Positions 56,185 to 64,000 are shown, numbered from the stretch's first letter. The stretch is 64,000 bases of DNA from JBMNFB01 sp050949085 (GCA_050949085.1 JBMNFB010000011.1:62001-126000); one strand, 5' to 3'. Notes: a model not told the origin generated them from the letters alone. Numbers and translations: made by a program.

Positions 56185-56217
56185 AAAAGGGCTCCCCGAA
56201 AGATACTCGGAAAGCCT
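56185..56217 (-). terminator. terminator-like copy beside the tRNA-Ser remnant
   Basis: AGGCTTTCCGAG and CGGGGAGCCCTTTT form a stem followed by TTTTGCC on the minus strand. It is a diverged copy of the terminator after tRNA-Ser(GGA) at 58679-58711 (shared CTCGGAAAGCCT). Confidence 0.6.
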
Positions 56218-56228
56218 ATACCTTGGTG

Positions 56229-56258
56229 GATACGGCGGAGAGGGGCGGCGATTTCAGG
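56229..56258 (-). repeat. remnant copy of the tRNA-Ser 3' end
   Basis: Plus-strand TACGGCGGAGAGGGGCGG followed by CGATTT resembles the tRNA-Ser(GGA) 3' end TGGCGGAGAGGGCGGGATT at 58726. Together with the terminator copy, it marks the far side of the RM module. Sequence beyond it keeps only faint similarity to a full tRNA. Confidence 0.5.
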
Positions 56259-56338
56259 CAGAGCCCCCTAGCTCAGTAGCCGACAGAGCAATACGTTGTC
56301 GATATCAGCCGCGATGGATGAACAAGCAATACCAGGCG

Positions 56339-56800
56339 TCATAGGGAGATGAGGTGTTCAACGAAGCGGCGCGCCTCTGCCTCGTCGATGGTCTCCACGT
56401 AGTCCGGCCGAATCACCGCCGCGAAATCGCCGGTAAGCTGAGCAACGCCGCGCGAGTTTCGGCCTGCCCAATGGAACTGAACTGTGGTCAACCGTCGGAT
56501 CGTATCGTCGAAGGGCGAGATCAGCCGCAGCACGACCTCCCCTGTGATCTGGTTAACCCGGACAAATGCGAAGTAGAAGACAGTCTTACCCTGAGAGAGC
56601 GTGGTGAGCAGCTTATCGATATTGTAGGCCTTGGGGCTCGAGCTCCGGCCGTCCACCTTGGTCTTGATGTCCACCAGAACCCGGATCCCGTTGACCACAA
56701 AGGAAACGTCATCGAGGCCATGATCGGCCTGATGTCCCAGGATCAGAGCCTCTATTCGATCTCCGCGCTGTTTGGGGTTGGAGATCGAGGCGGCCGCCAA
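56339..56800 (-). CDS. restriction endonuclease, second half (separated by frameshift)
   Basis: 153 residues: NPKQRGDRIEALILGHQADHG, a PD-(D/E)xK-like segment VLVDIKTKVDG, and a long alpha/beta region. It reads on from the upstream frame if one G in the run near 56795 is removed (KLI-AAASISNPK). By itself it starts with a TTG without ribosome binding site. Family not assigned. Confidence 0.55.
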   Translation of the reverse strand: MAAASISNPKQRGDRIEALILGHQADHGLDDVSFVVNGIRVLVDIKTKVDGRSSSPKAYNIDKLLTTLSQGKTVFYFAFVRVNQITGEVVLRLISPFDDTIRRLTTVQFHWAGRNSRGVAQLTGDFAAVIRPDYVETIDEAEARRFVEHLISL

Positions 56801-57440
56801 TCAGTTTGCGCTGCGCGTCGGCAGCGGCTGCCAGGCGAGCCTCGACCTGCCGTAGCTGCGAGCTAGCTGCCAGCCTTCTCGATAGGGCAATCGAACGGTA
56901 TATGTTGGACAAGCCGGGTCCGCTGGGTTCGTAGCGCTGCCCCACCGCCGAGATCTGATTCGTCTCATCCACGATGCGAGCCAGATTCTCCTCCCAGGAG
57001 TACTCCTGATGCAAGTCAAACAATGCCGCAAAGTTCTCAGGCGTGTTCTCAATTCCGTTAATCTCGCGAATGATGTCGGTTCCGTTAAAGCTGCCCCTGA
57101 CGTTGTCCATGCGCAGCTCGTGGGAACTGTGGCTGGCCTTGCGGATGAAGGTGGAGTTGGCCAGCAGAAACTGCAGCCCGTCAGGTCGGCAGACGCAGAT
57201 CACCACCGGGTTGTGGTCCTGAACCTGGAGCGCACTCAATGACCAGATGGTGTTTGACAGGCTGGGCCCCTTAGCATCGACAAACCGCAGGCAGAAGGAC
57301 TCCCCCTTCAGGGTCGTGCCGCGGAGCTTCTCCAAGGGAAAACTTTTCCTTGCCCATGAGGCCAACTCGGCTTTCGCCGCCCCGGGGTTGGCTCGCTTGA
57401 AGTCGCTCAGGGCCTGTAACACCTGATGTAGCTCTTCCAT
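56709..57440 (-). CDS. restriction endonuclease, first half (frameshifted)
   Basis: 243 residues from an ATG preceded by GGAAGGGGG; the first about 220 residues are probably real, the last about 20 (from GGRLDLQPQTARR) come from the shifted frame. I do not recognise the N-terminal half. It follows the methyltransferase by 83 bp on the same strand, the layout of type II RM pairs. The overlap with the second half is 92 bp in another frame. Probably nonfunctional or a sequencing error. Confidence 0.55.
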   Translation of the reverse strand: MEELHQVLQALSDFKRANPGAAKAELASWARKSFPLEKLRGTTLKGESFCLRFVDAKGPSLSNTIWSLSALQVQDHNPVVICVCRPDGLQFLLANSTFIRKASHSSHELRMDNVRGSFNGTDIIREINGIENTPENFAALFDLHQEYSWEENLARIVDETNQISAVGQRYEPSGPGLSNIYRSIALSRRLAASSQLRQVEARLAAAADAQRKLIGGRLDLQPQTARRSNRGSDPGTSGRSWPR

Positions 57441-57523
57441 AACTGAAAATGCCCCCTTCCTACGATCAAATCTTGCCGTAGTTGAAGGGGGCTTTCAGTA
57501 ACCTTATAGGTTTATTCTTGAAT

Positions 57524-58531
57524 CTATTTCTCTGGCTCCGCAAAAAATGTGACCGGCCTTGGCTCCGGCGTCTTTCCCTCTCTCTCGGCTCTTCGCTGCT
57601 CAGCATGCGTATTTCTCTCCCAGAAAACCCCCTGGCTATAGCCCTGAATCGCTGGATCGCGTTCGGCCAGCGCCAGGCGCTTTTCGGCATAGCAGCAATA
57701 GGTCGGGTCGATTTCCACCCCACTGAAGCGCCGCCTCAGCTTCTTCGCCACCACCGAGGTCGTGCCTGAGCCGAGGAACGGGTCGAAAACAAAGTCGCCC
57801 GGTCTTGAGCTGGCGAGAATGACCTTGGCCAGCAGCTTCTCCGGTTTTTGCGTCGGATGATCCGTGTTTTCTGGCATCGCCCAGAAAGGAACGGTGAGGT
57901 CGGTCCAGAGGTTGGAGGGATGCGTCAGCCGATAGTTCCCCTCCCGGGTTTCGTCCCAATCCTTCGGTTCACCGCTGTCATCCCTGTAAGGCGCGCGCAC
58001 CCTGCGTCTCAGCTTGACGGCCCCCACGTTGAAGTAGTAGTCGTCGCCCTTGGTGCAGAACCAGATATCCTCGGAGCAACTCTTCCAGTTGCTCTTGGCC
58101 CCACGCCCTTTTTCTCGCTCCCAGGTGATCCGGTTCCGGACGATAAAATACTTCTGGAGGACAATATACAGCGCCGGGGACGAACGCCAATCACCACAGA
58201 CATAGATGCTGGCGTCCGGCTTCAGGACATGTACGATGCGGCTCAGCCACGAATCCACCCACTCGGCATACTCCTCGAGCGAGCCTTGCCTAAACTGCGT
58301 GCTGCCAAAAGACTTGCTGAGGTTGTACGGCGGGTCAACAAACAAAAGGTCGACGAAGCTTTCCGGCAAAAATTCGGCTGCCTCCAGCAGATCCTGACAG
58401 ATTGTCTTCCCCTGGATATCCTCGGGAGAGACCTGCCTGGTCAGCGTGATAAGCCGCTGCCTGAAGAGCGCAGCCTCCTGTTCGCTGAGGGTCAATGTTC
58501 GATTGCGTGGCGCGCGCTTTTTGTCTGCCAT
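57524..58531 (-). CDS. DNA methyltransferase, beta class (N6-adenine or N4-cytosine)
   Basis: 335 residues. Motif IV DPPYNLSKSFG occurs near residue 70 and motif I (DPFLGSGTTS) near residue 265, the beta-class order. Motif X (TQKPEKLLAKVI) precedes motif I. ATG with AAAGGTGG upstream; a GTG two codons earlier is possible. It protects host DNA for the adjacent nuclease. Target sequence unknown. Confidence 0.88.
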   Translation of the reverse strand: MADKKRAPRNRTLTLSEQEAALFRQRLITLTRQVSPEDIQGKTICQDLLEAAEFLPESFVDLLFVDPPYNLSKSFGSTQFRQGSLEEYAEWVDSWLSRIVHVLKPDASIYVCGDWRSSPALYIVLQKYFIVRNRITWEREKGRGAKSNWKSCSEDIWFCTKGDDYYFNVGAVKLRRRVRAPYRDDSGEPKDWDETREGNYRLTHPSNLWTDLTVPFWAMPENTDHPTQKPEKLLAKVILASSRPGDFVFDPFLGSGTTSVVAKKLRRRFSGVEIDPTYCCYAEKRLALAERDPAIQGYSQGVFWERNTHAEQRRAEREGKTPEPRPVTFFAEPEK

Positions 58532-58678
58532 GGCCACCCACCTTTCGCTCTCAGATCCCGAGCCTGCACGACCGACATACTTGATTGCAGCGATGCAGGC
58601 CCCTCACTGCCAATTATAGCACGGGTGTCTGGAAGCGGACGGGACAGCCGTTTCCTACGTGCACCACCGCTGGAAGAG

Positions 58679-58711
58679 AAAAAGGCTCTCCGAAATCCTC
58701 GGAAAGCCTTT
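58679..58711 (-). terminator. terminator after tRNA-Ser(GGA)
   Basis: AAAGGCTTTCCGA / TCGGAGAGCCTTT stem (one mismatch) followed by TTTTT on the minus strand, 15 bp past the tRNA CCA end. Confidence 0.75.
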
Positions 58712-58725
58712 GAGACTGACAAATA

Positions 58726-58818
58726 TGGCGGAGAGGGCGGGATTCGAACCCGCGACACGGCGTTGACCGTGTACTCGATTTCCAGTCGAGCGCCTTAGAC
58801 CAACTCAGCCACCTCTCC
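58726..58818 (-). tRNA. tRNA-Ser (GGA)
   Basis: 93-nt class II tRNA with a long variable arm, anticodon loop CTGGAAA (anticodon GGA), encoded CCA. Last of a minus-strand tRNA cluster. Confidence 0.97.
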
Positions 58819-58834
58819 CTGGTGGATATGAAAT

Positions 58835-58925
58835 TGGCGGAGAGAGTGAGATTCGAACTCACGGAGCAGGGCAACTGCTCACCCGCTTTCGAGGCGGGCG
58901 CCTTAAACCACTCAGCCATCTCTCC
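58835..58925 (-). tRNA. tRNA-Ser (CGA)
   Basis: 91-nt class II tRNA, anticodon loop CTCGAAA (anticodon CGA), long variable arm, encoded CCA. Confidence 0.96.
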
Positions 58926-58971
58926 GCAAAGCATTGGCGCGAAGCTTCATTAGGCAGGTTCCTGAACCTGC

Positions 58972-59442
58972 TCAAGCCTCAGAGGCTTGCCCTTGACGCA
59001 ACTGTGTAAAAAACTGGCGAAGCAGTCGGCTGCTCTCTTCAGCCAGGACACCGGACACAACCTCTACCTGATGGTTGAGACGCGGATCCTGCACCAGATT
59101 CATCACGCTGCCGCAAGCCCCGGCTTTCGGGTCTTCAGCTGCATAGACGAGAGTCGGGATGCGCGCCTGCACGATGGCACCTGCACACATCGGGCAGGGC
59201 TCCAGTGTCACATAGAGCGTACAGCGAGTGAGTCGCCAGCCGCGCAGCAGCTGATTCGCCCGCCGGATAACCTCAATCTCGGCATGTGCCGTAGCCTGAT
59301 AGCTGGTTTCGCGCAGATTGTGGGCGCGGGCGATGATCTCCCCATCGCGCACCAGCACGGCGCCAATCGGTGTTTCACCCTTCTCAAAGGCCAGGCGAGC
59401 TTCCGCCAGCGCCTCACGCATGAAAGGCTCATGCTGCCCCAT
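58972..59442 (-). CDS. tadA: tRNA adenosine(34) deaminase
   Basis: 156 residues. The zinc deaminase motif HAEIE followed by PCPMCAGAI is intact, as is GAVLVRDG. TadA makes inosine in tRNA-Arg(ACG), whose gene is at 59575-59651. ATG start follows AGAGGTG. It sits inside the tRNA cluster between tRNA-Ser and tRNA-Arg. Confidence 0.95.
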   Translation of the reverse strand: MGQHEPFMREALAEARLAFEKGETPIGAVLVRDGEIIARAHNLRETSYQATAHAEIEVIRRANQLLRGWRLTRCTLYVTLEPCPMCAGAIVQARIPTLVYAAEDPKAGACGSVMNLVQDPRLNHQVEVVSGVLAEESSRLLRQFFTQLRQGQASEA

Positions 59443-59486
59443 GAGCAAAACACCTCTCTATTCAGACCAGATTGGTAGACTGCGTA

Positions 59487-59562
59487 TGGCGCATCCGGAG
59501 GGAATCGAACCCCCGACACGCGGTTTAGGAAACCGCTGCTCTATCCCCTGAGCTACGGATGC
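59487..59562 (-). tRNA. tRNA-Arg (CCT)
   Basis: 76 nt, anticodon loop TTCCTAA (anticodon CCT), GGGGTTCGATTCCC T-arm, encoded CCA. Confidence 0.96.
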
Positions 59563-59574
59563 AAAAAAATAAAG

Positions 59575-59651
59575 TGGCGCGCCCGGCAGGATTCGAACCT
59601 GCGACCACCGGATTCGTAGTCCGTTACTCTATCCAGCTGAGCTACGGGCGC
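59575..59651 (-). tRNA. tRNA-Arg (ACG)
   Basis: 77 nt, anticodon loop CTACGAA (anticodon ACG, the TadA substrate), encoded CCA. Confidence 0.96.
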
Positions 59652-59656
59652 AAATA

Positions 59657-59751
59657 TGGCGGAGAGGGCGGGATTCGAACCCGCGATACGGGTTTAAGCC
59701 CGTATAACCGCTTAGCAGGCGGCCGCCTTCGACCTACTCGGCCACCTCTCC
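59657..59751 (-). tRNA. tRNA-Ser (GCT)
   Basis: 95-nt class II tRNA, anticodon loop CTGCTAA (anticodon GCT), long variable arm, encoded CCA. Confidence 0.96.
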
Positions 59752-59823
59752 GAATCGCTTAACTATCATATCACAGCCTCAGGGCTGCTGACAACAGCCA
59801 GATACTGTGAGTGATGGGCAAGT

Positions 59824-59912
59824 TGGCGGAGAGAGAGGGATTCGAACCCCCGGTCCCTTGCGGGATCACTGGTTTTCAAGACCAGCGCCATAAACCACTC
59901 GGCCATCTCTCC
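59824..59912 (-). tRNA. tRNA-Ser (TGA)
   Basis: 89-nt class II tRNA, anticodon loop CTTGAAA (anticodon TGA), encoded CCA. First tRNA downstream of serS. Confidence 0.96.
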
Positions 59913-59977
59913 AGATGACAACCGCAAAAATAAGTTTAACACAGCAAGAGGCGGCGTGTCAATTTGCCCAGATGTCG

Positions 59978-61258
59978 CTACTCAGACTGCCGGGTGATGC
60001 GCTCTACTCCCATATACGGTCGCAACACTTCGGGGACGATAACCTCGCCCTCCGCCGTCTGGTAGTTCTCCAGGATGGCGGCCACAGTGCGATCGATGGC
60101 CAGGCCAGAGCCATTAAGAGTATGCACAAATTCCGGCCTGGCTTTCGGCGCCGGACGATAGCGGATATTGATGCGCCTCGCCTGAAAGTCCTCAAAGTTA
60201 CTGACTGACGAGATCTCCACATAGCGGTCGTAGCTGGGCATCCAGACCTCGGGGTCATATTTCATGGCAGCGGTGAAGCCGAGATCGCCGGTGCACATCT
60301 GCATCACTCGATAGGGCAATTTTAGAAGCTGCAGGATGTGCTCAGCATCATTGAGCAGCCGGTCTAGCTCATCGTACGACGTCTCGGGCCTCACCAGTTT
60401 GACCAGCTCGACCTTGTGAAACTGATGCATGCGAATCACGCCCCGTGTATCGCGCCCGGCCGAGCCTGCCTCGGAGCGAAACGACGGGCAGTAGGCTACA
60501 TAGTATAGCGGCAGCTGGTCGCCCTCGAGGATTTCATCGCGATGCAGATTGGTCACCGGCACTTCCGCCGTAGGATTCAGGAACAGGTCGCGATCGGCCA
60601 GGCGGAACGCATCCTCTTCAAACTTGGGCAGCTGGCCAGTGCCAGTCATGCTGGTCCGATTGACCAGATAGGGCGGAGATACTTCCTTATATCCATGCTG
60701 GGACGTGTGGACGTCGAGCATAAAGTTAATCACTGCCCGCTGCAAGCGAGCTCCCAGGCCCTTGTAGGCTACAAAGCGCGCCCCGGCGACTTTCACCGCC
60801 CGCTCCCAATCGATGATATCCAGGTCGGTACCGATATCCCAGTGAGGCTTGGGCTCAAAATCGAAACGGGTCGGCTGCCCCCAGTCACGCACAAATACGT
60901 TCTCGCTCTCGTCCGCCCCAACGGGCACGCTGGGGTGCGGCAGATTGGGCAGCTGCAGCAACTCAGCCTGAAGCTCCTCCTCCACCTGCTTCAGCTCGCT
61001 ATCCAGCTCCTTAATCCTGGCGCCCACCTGACGCGTTTCCTCGATCAGACTGCTGGCATCCTGTTTCGTCTTTTTCAGCCGGGCGACCTCCTGTGAGGCG
61101 ACGTTTCGCCGGTTCTTGAGCTGCTCCACGTCCACCAGGATGTCGCGCCGTCTGGTCTCCAGCTCCAGGAAACGATTGAGACTTGCCTTCTCACCCTTGC
61201 TCTCGATACCGGCCTTGACCAAATCCACGTTGGCTCGCACGAATTTAACATCTAGCAC
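59978..61258 (-). CDS. serS: seryl-tRNA synthetase
   Basis: 426-residue class II aaRS. An N-terminal coiled-coil arm (about residues 30-100) that grips the long variable arm of tRNA-Ser is followed by the catalytic core with motif 2 (YCPSFRSEAGSAGRDTRGVIRMHQF) and motif 3 (NGSGLAIDRTVAAILENYQ). GTG start (LDVKFVRANVDLVKAG) has AAGGAG 8 bp upstream; the frame opens 3 codons earlier. It is governed by a T-box leader. Confidence 0.97.
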   Translation of the reverse strand: MLDVKFVRANVDLVKAGIESKGEKASLNRFLELETRRRDILVDVEQLKNRRNVASQEVARLKKTKQDASSLIEETRQVGARIKELDSELKQVEEELQAELLQLPNLPHPSVPVGADESENVFVRDWGQPTRFDFEPKPHWDIGTDLDIIDWERAVKVAGARFVAYKGLGARLQRAVINFMLDVHTSQHGYKEVSPPYLVNRTSMTGTGQLPKFEEDAFRLADRDLFLNPTAEVPVTNLHRDEILEGDQLPLYYVAYCPSFRSEAGSAGRDTRGVIRMHQFHKVELVKLVRPETSYDELDRLLNDAEHILQLLKLPYRVMQMCTGDLGFTAAMKYDPEVWMPSYDRYVEISSVSNFEDFQARRINIRYRPAPKARPEFVHTLNGSGLAIDRTVAAILENYQTAEGEVIVPEVLRPYMGVERITRQSE

Positions 61259-61283
61259 CCAACTCACTCCTTCGTTTCAACAG

Positions 61284-61514
61284 AATAAAAACGTCCCTCA
61301 CAATTGTGAGGGACGAAATCTCCGCGGTACCACCCTGCTTGGCCTGTTTTCAGGCCCGGCTCAAAGCAGATAACCGCTGCTGCGGTGTCAGCGTTTGACT
61401 GACATGCTCCAGAGTGGACTTGCCAGTTCTGCCAGCGGTTTGCACCAGCCACCGCCTCTCTTCAGATCAGAGGTCTGACAAACGTCTCCTTCATCGCCGC
61501 TACGCTCTGCAGTT
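61284..61514 (-). promoter_or_regulatory. T-box riboswitch upstream of serS
   Basis: On the minus strand AGGGTGGTACCGCGGAG (61320-61336) is the T-box antiterminator core. It is followed by the perfect palindrome CGTCCCTCACAATTGTGAGGGACG's stem (61292-61315) and TTTTT, the terminator. Upstream Stem I bases GCGG/CCGC and CGTTTG/CAAACG enclose the specifier loop; a serine codon AGC (GGAGCATG) or UCC (AAGTCCAC) is on its 3' side. Uncharged tRNA-Ser would permit serS transcription. Confidence 0.92.
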
Positions 61515-61520
61515 TGTGAT

Positions 61521-61549
61521 AGTATACCACTCGCCTACAGAGAATACAA
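61521..61549 (-). promoter_or_regulatory. promoter of the serS T-box leader
   Basis: TTGTAT - 17 bp - TATACT on the minus strand, just upstream of the T-box leader. Confidence 0.65.
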
Positions 61550-61697
61550 TCGGCAAGCCGCGCCAGGCGCCGCCATTTGACTGGCGACAGCATCCAGAAA
61601 GAAAATCATCGGTTGCCGACATTACACATTTGGCGGAAGGTGTTGTAAACTGAATGTGGAATACTGAATACAAAAGACCAAAAAGGAGTTGACCAGA

Positions 61698-62891
61698 TTG
61701 AAAGAGCGCTTATCAGCCCGTGCCAAGCAGATCAGCCCATCGGTCACACTGGCCATTGATGCCAAGGCGAAGCAGATGGTGGCTGACGGTATCAATGTGA
61801 TCAGCTTTGGAGTAGGCGAGCCCGATTTTAACACTCCGGTACATATTCGCGAGGCAGGCATCGAAGCCATCAACAGTGGCTTCACCCGCTACACAGCTGC
61901 ATCCGGTATTAACGAACTGAAGCAGGCCATCGTCGATAAGCTGCAGCGGGACAACGGACTTACCTATTCGCCTGCCCAGATCGTCGTCTCCAACGGCGCC
62001 AAACATAGCCTCTATAACGCACTGATGGTCCTGGCGGAAGAGGGCGACGAGGTGATCATCCCCACTCCGTACTGGGTCAGCTATTCGGAAATGGTCAAGA
62101 TGACCGGCGCCACCCCAGTCTTTGTGGAGACGACCGAGGAGCAGGACTTCAAGCTGCAGATTGCCGATCTGGAAGCGGCCATCACCGATAAGACCAAGGT
62201 TCTGATGCTGAACACCCCCAGCAACCCCACTGGCATGGTCTATTCCGCCGACGAACTGAAAGCCATCGGGGAAGTCTGTCTGAAGCACAACCTGTTTGTC
62301 ATCATCGACGAGATCTACGAGAAGCTGGTCTATGACGGCGTTGAGCATCACAGCCTGGCTGCACTCATGCCGGAACTGAAGGACCAGATCGTTCTGATCA
62401 ACGGCATGTCCAAGGCCTACGCCATGACCGGATGGCGAATCGGTTACCTGGCCGCCCAGGCGGACATTGCCAAGGCCATCTCCAGCTTGCAGAGCCACGC
62501 CACCTCCAACCCGAACTCCATCGCTCAGAAAGCCAGCGTTGCTGGTCTGAACGGAGCGGAAGAGCCGATCAAGGAGATGGTGGCCGAGTTCGCCAAGCGC
62601 CGCGACTTCATGGTGGAGCGCGTCAACCAGACCAAGGGGCTGTCCTGCCGCAAGCCGCAGGGTGCTTTCTACGTGATGGCCAACGTCACCCAGCTCATCG
62701 GCCGCGAAATTGCCGGCGAGACGATCAGGGATGATCTGCACCTGGCCGACCTGCTGCTGGAGAAGGCACACGTCGCCGTGGTTCCTGGCGTGGCCTTCGG
62801 TGCCCCCGGCTTTGTGCGCCTCTCCTACGCAACATCGATGGAGAACATCAAGGCTGGTCTGGATCGCATCGATCAGTTCATCAACGGCTAG
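61698..62891 (+). CDS. pyridoxal-phosphate aspartate aminotransferase (AspB-like)
   Basis: 397-residue class I aminotransferase, subgroup Ib. SFGVGEPDFNTP, the NTPSNPTG segment, the DEIYE aspartate and the PLP lysine in INGMSKAYAMTGWRIGY are all present, as is the C-terminal FVRLSYATS arginine. TTG start 9 bp after GGAG; a TTG three codons earlier is too close to it. Probably interconverts aspartate and oxaloacetate. Divergent from serS. Confidence 0.92.
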   Translation: MKERLSARAKQISPSVTLAIDAKAKQMVADGINVISFGVGEPDFNTPVHIREAGIEAINSGFTRYTAASGINELKQAIVDKLQRDNGLTYSPAQIVVSNGAKHSLYNALMVLAEEGDEVIIPTPYWVSYSEMVKMTGATPVFVETTEEQDFKLQIADLEAAITDKTKVLMLNTPSNPTGMVYSADELKAIGEVCLKHNLFVIIDEIYEKLVYDGVEHHSLAALMPELKDQIVLINGMSKAYAMTGWRIGYLAAQADIAKAISSLQSHATSNPNSIAQKASVAGLNGAEEPIKEMVAEFAKRRDFMVERVNQTKGLSCRKPQGAFYVMANVTQLIGREIAGETIRDDLHLADLLLEKAHVAVVPGVAFGAPGFVRLSYATSMENIKAGLDRIDQFING

Positions 62892-62916
62892 AGGTTTTTC
62901 TGAAAGCCAGATTAAG

Positions 62917-62946
62917 AAAAGGAGAGCCTGATTCGGCTCTCCTTTT
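62917..62946. terminator. bidirectional terminator between the aminotransferase and sigma genes
   Basis: AAAAGGAGAGCC / GGCTCTCCTTTT, a 12-bp perfect stem with a 6-nt loop, between convergent genes. Confidence 0.9.
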
Positions 62947-62949
62947 GAT

Positions 62950-63489
62950 CTAGATCGGTTCCATCTCCAGCAAGAGGCGCCGCATTTCTCCCCGCGCTCG
63001 ATACAAGCGACTGCGTATCGATTCGATGGAGCACTCAAAAGCGGCTGCCAGCTCCTCGTAGGATTGCTGGAGGTAATATTTCTGAATCAGTATCCGCCGA
63101 TTGAGGGGCGATAGCCTGTCCAATGCTTTCTGCACCGCCTGGTAGAGCTCCTCCCGTTCAATACCGCTTTCCACCGGCACCTGCGCCAACTGAGCTGCTA
63201 CCAGCTGCTCGGTGCGACGTGGCGATTGCTGCAGCGAGACGGTGCGCAGCCGCGCTTTCCGGCGCAACTGGTCACGGTGAGCATTTTCCATGATACGCTG
63301 CACCCAGGTCAGGAAGGACGCCTCTCCCCGGAACTGAGCCCACGCCCCATAGGCCTTGACCAGAGCCTCCTGCAGCAGGTCATCCGCATCCTGCCAGTTC
63401 TCGGTCAAAGCCCGGGCCCGCGCCAGCAGTTTGTCGCGACAGGCTAGCAACGCCTGTTCAAAGCTCAGCCCGTCTCGTTCCAGGGACAT
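62950..63489 (-). CDS. ECF-type RNA polymerase sigma factor (second)
   Basis: 179 residues. Region 2 has ARALTENWQDADDLLQEALVKAYGAW and region 4 has ALDRLSPLNRRILIQKYYLQQSYEELAAAFECSIESIRSRLYRARGEMRRLL. No anti-sigma gene follows within the window. GGGGGT before the ATG. Divergent from the PBP gene. Confidence 0.9.
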   Translation of the reverse strand: MSLERDGLSFEQALLACRDKLLARARALTENWQDADDLLQEALVKAYGAWAQFRGEASFLTWVQRIMENAHRDQLRRKARLRTVSLQQSPRRTEQLVAAQLAQVPVESGIEREELYQAVQKALDRLSPLNRRILIQKYYLQQSYEELAAAFECSIESIRSRLYRARGEMRRLLLEMEPI

Positions 63490-63573
63490 CGCCGCTCACC
63501 CCCTCAGTATTGATTCTTTCCGTACAGGTGATAATATTAGATGGCAAATTATTCTTAAAGGATATGATAGAGC

Positions 63574-64000
63574 GTGGCACAAGCAAGGCAACAAACGAAG
63601 AGGCGCAGCCTGGGCACGATCATCGGCAGACTGCTGCTGGGCGGAGCGGTTCTGACCGCTCTGGCCGTTATTCTGCTGCTTGCTTATGTCACATTCTGGC
63701 CCCTGGAAACGCCGCAACAGCCCCTCGCCACCACCATCCTGGCACAGGATGGCCAGGTATTGACCACCATCTATGAAGACTACCGCTACCCAGTTGCCCT
63801 GGAGGATATCTCCCAGGATTTCCTGGATGCCGTGATCGCCGTGGAAGATAGCAGGTTCTACCGCCATCCCGGTATCGACCCGATCCGGCTGGGCAAGGCG
63901 ATCATTGTCAACATTCAGCGCCAGGCAAAGGCGCAGGGCGGCAGCACTATCACCCAGCAACTGGCCCGCAACCTTTATCTGACCCTGGAAAAAAGCTATA
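63574..64000 (+). CDS. class A penicillin-binding protein, N-terminal part (partial)
   Basis: 142 codons reach the right edge. GTG start directly after an in-frame TAG. A basic N-terminus (RQQTKRRS) is followed by one transmembrane helix (about residues 18-38), then the glycosyltransferase-51 domain with motif 1 EDSRFYRHPGID and motif 2 GGSTITQQLARNLYL. It polymerises lipid II into glycan. The transpeptidase domain would lie outside the window. Confidence 0.93.
   Translation, partial: MAQARQQTKRRSLGTIIGRLLLGGAVLTALAVILLLAYVTFWPLETPQQPLATTILAQDGQVLTTIYEDYRYPVALEDISQDFLDAVIAVEDSRFYRHPGIDPIRLGKAIIVNIQRQAKAQGGSTITQQLARNLYLTLEKSY

Noticed and set aside
63510..63776. 88-residue plus-strand frame near the right end
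   Set aside because: The real gene is in another frame (GTG at 63574) with complete glycosyltransferase-51 motifs running off the window.

Overview
The window looks like a piece of the chromosome near the replication origin of an anaerobic, endospore-forming member of the Firmicutes (Clostridia side, Peptococcaceae-like), with a G+C content that appears high for the phylum. Sporulation is indicated by BofA and a CsfB/Gin-type sigma-G inhibitor. Firmicute regulatory style is indicated by a T-box upstream of serS, a PyrR-type attenuator upstream of pyrB, a large SRP RNA with an Alu domain, DarA and YaaT/RicT. Anaerobic life is indicated by a [FeFe]-hydrogenase-like protein, rubrerythrin and a double-cubane-cluster protein with its activator ATPase. 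EF-Tu carries a four-cysteine insertion that I recall from Peptococcaceae. No organism name can be assigned from the sequence alone.

Layout. On the minus strand the gene order largely follows the Bacillus subtilis serS-to-rsmI region and then jumps directly to the RNA polymerase/ribosomal cluster: serS, tRNA-Ser/Arg cluster, tadA, SRP RNA, dnaX, ybaB, recR, DUF2508, bofA, 16S-23S-5S-tRNA-Asn, pyrB-pyrI, csfB, Orn/Lys/Arg decarboxylase, tmk, darA, holB, yaaT, tRNA1(Val)-type methylase, rsmI, then rpoB, rpoC, L7Ae-like protein, rpsL, rpsG, fusA, tuf, rpsJ, rplC, rplD, rplW, rplB, rpsS, rplV, rpsC, rplP. The rplK-rplA-rplJ-rplL block that normally precedes rpoB is absent. Accessory blocks interrupt this backbone: iadA and a MATE exporter (24.6-27.4 kb); a plus-strand block of two amidohydrolases, an ECF sigma factor with its membrane partner, DCCP and its activator, a decayed ABC/TetR locus, a frameshifted hydrogenase-like gene and nagB (41.2-53.6 kb); a second MATE and an arginase-family gene; and a restriction-modification pair beside the tRNA-Ser genes (56.3-58.5 kb).

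The most unusual part is the rRNA operon (about 30.0-36.6 kb). The 23S gene is interrupted by three palindrome-ended intervening sequences (IVS): one near the 3' end, one carrying an intact GIY-YIG nuclease ORF with its own ribosome binding site, and one carrying a truncated four-helix-bundle (S23-type) ORF. The 16S gene has a further insertion in its V1 hairpin. The 16S insertion, the S23-type 23S insertion and both rRNA spacers have arms built from seven-base TTGGAAG/TTAGAGG repeats. The other two 23S insertions share a different end sequence (CCGGCACTCAACT). A third repeat family, hairpins joined by a conserved linker, occurs as a 68-bp tandem array upstream of the DUF2508 gene and as one copy in the 23S-16S spacer.

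How it works together: the minus-strand backbone is translation, transcription, replication and repair machinery. The tRNA/serS block joins all four serine tRNA isoacceptors to a tRNA-sensing serS leader. The RM pair lies between two copies of the tRNA-Ser 3' end plus terminator, which suggests insertion at that tRNA; its nuclease gene is frameshifted. The window ends inside a class A penicillin-binding protein gene.
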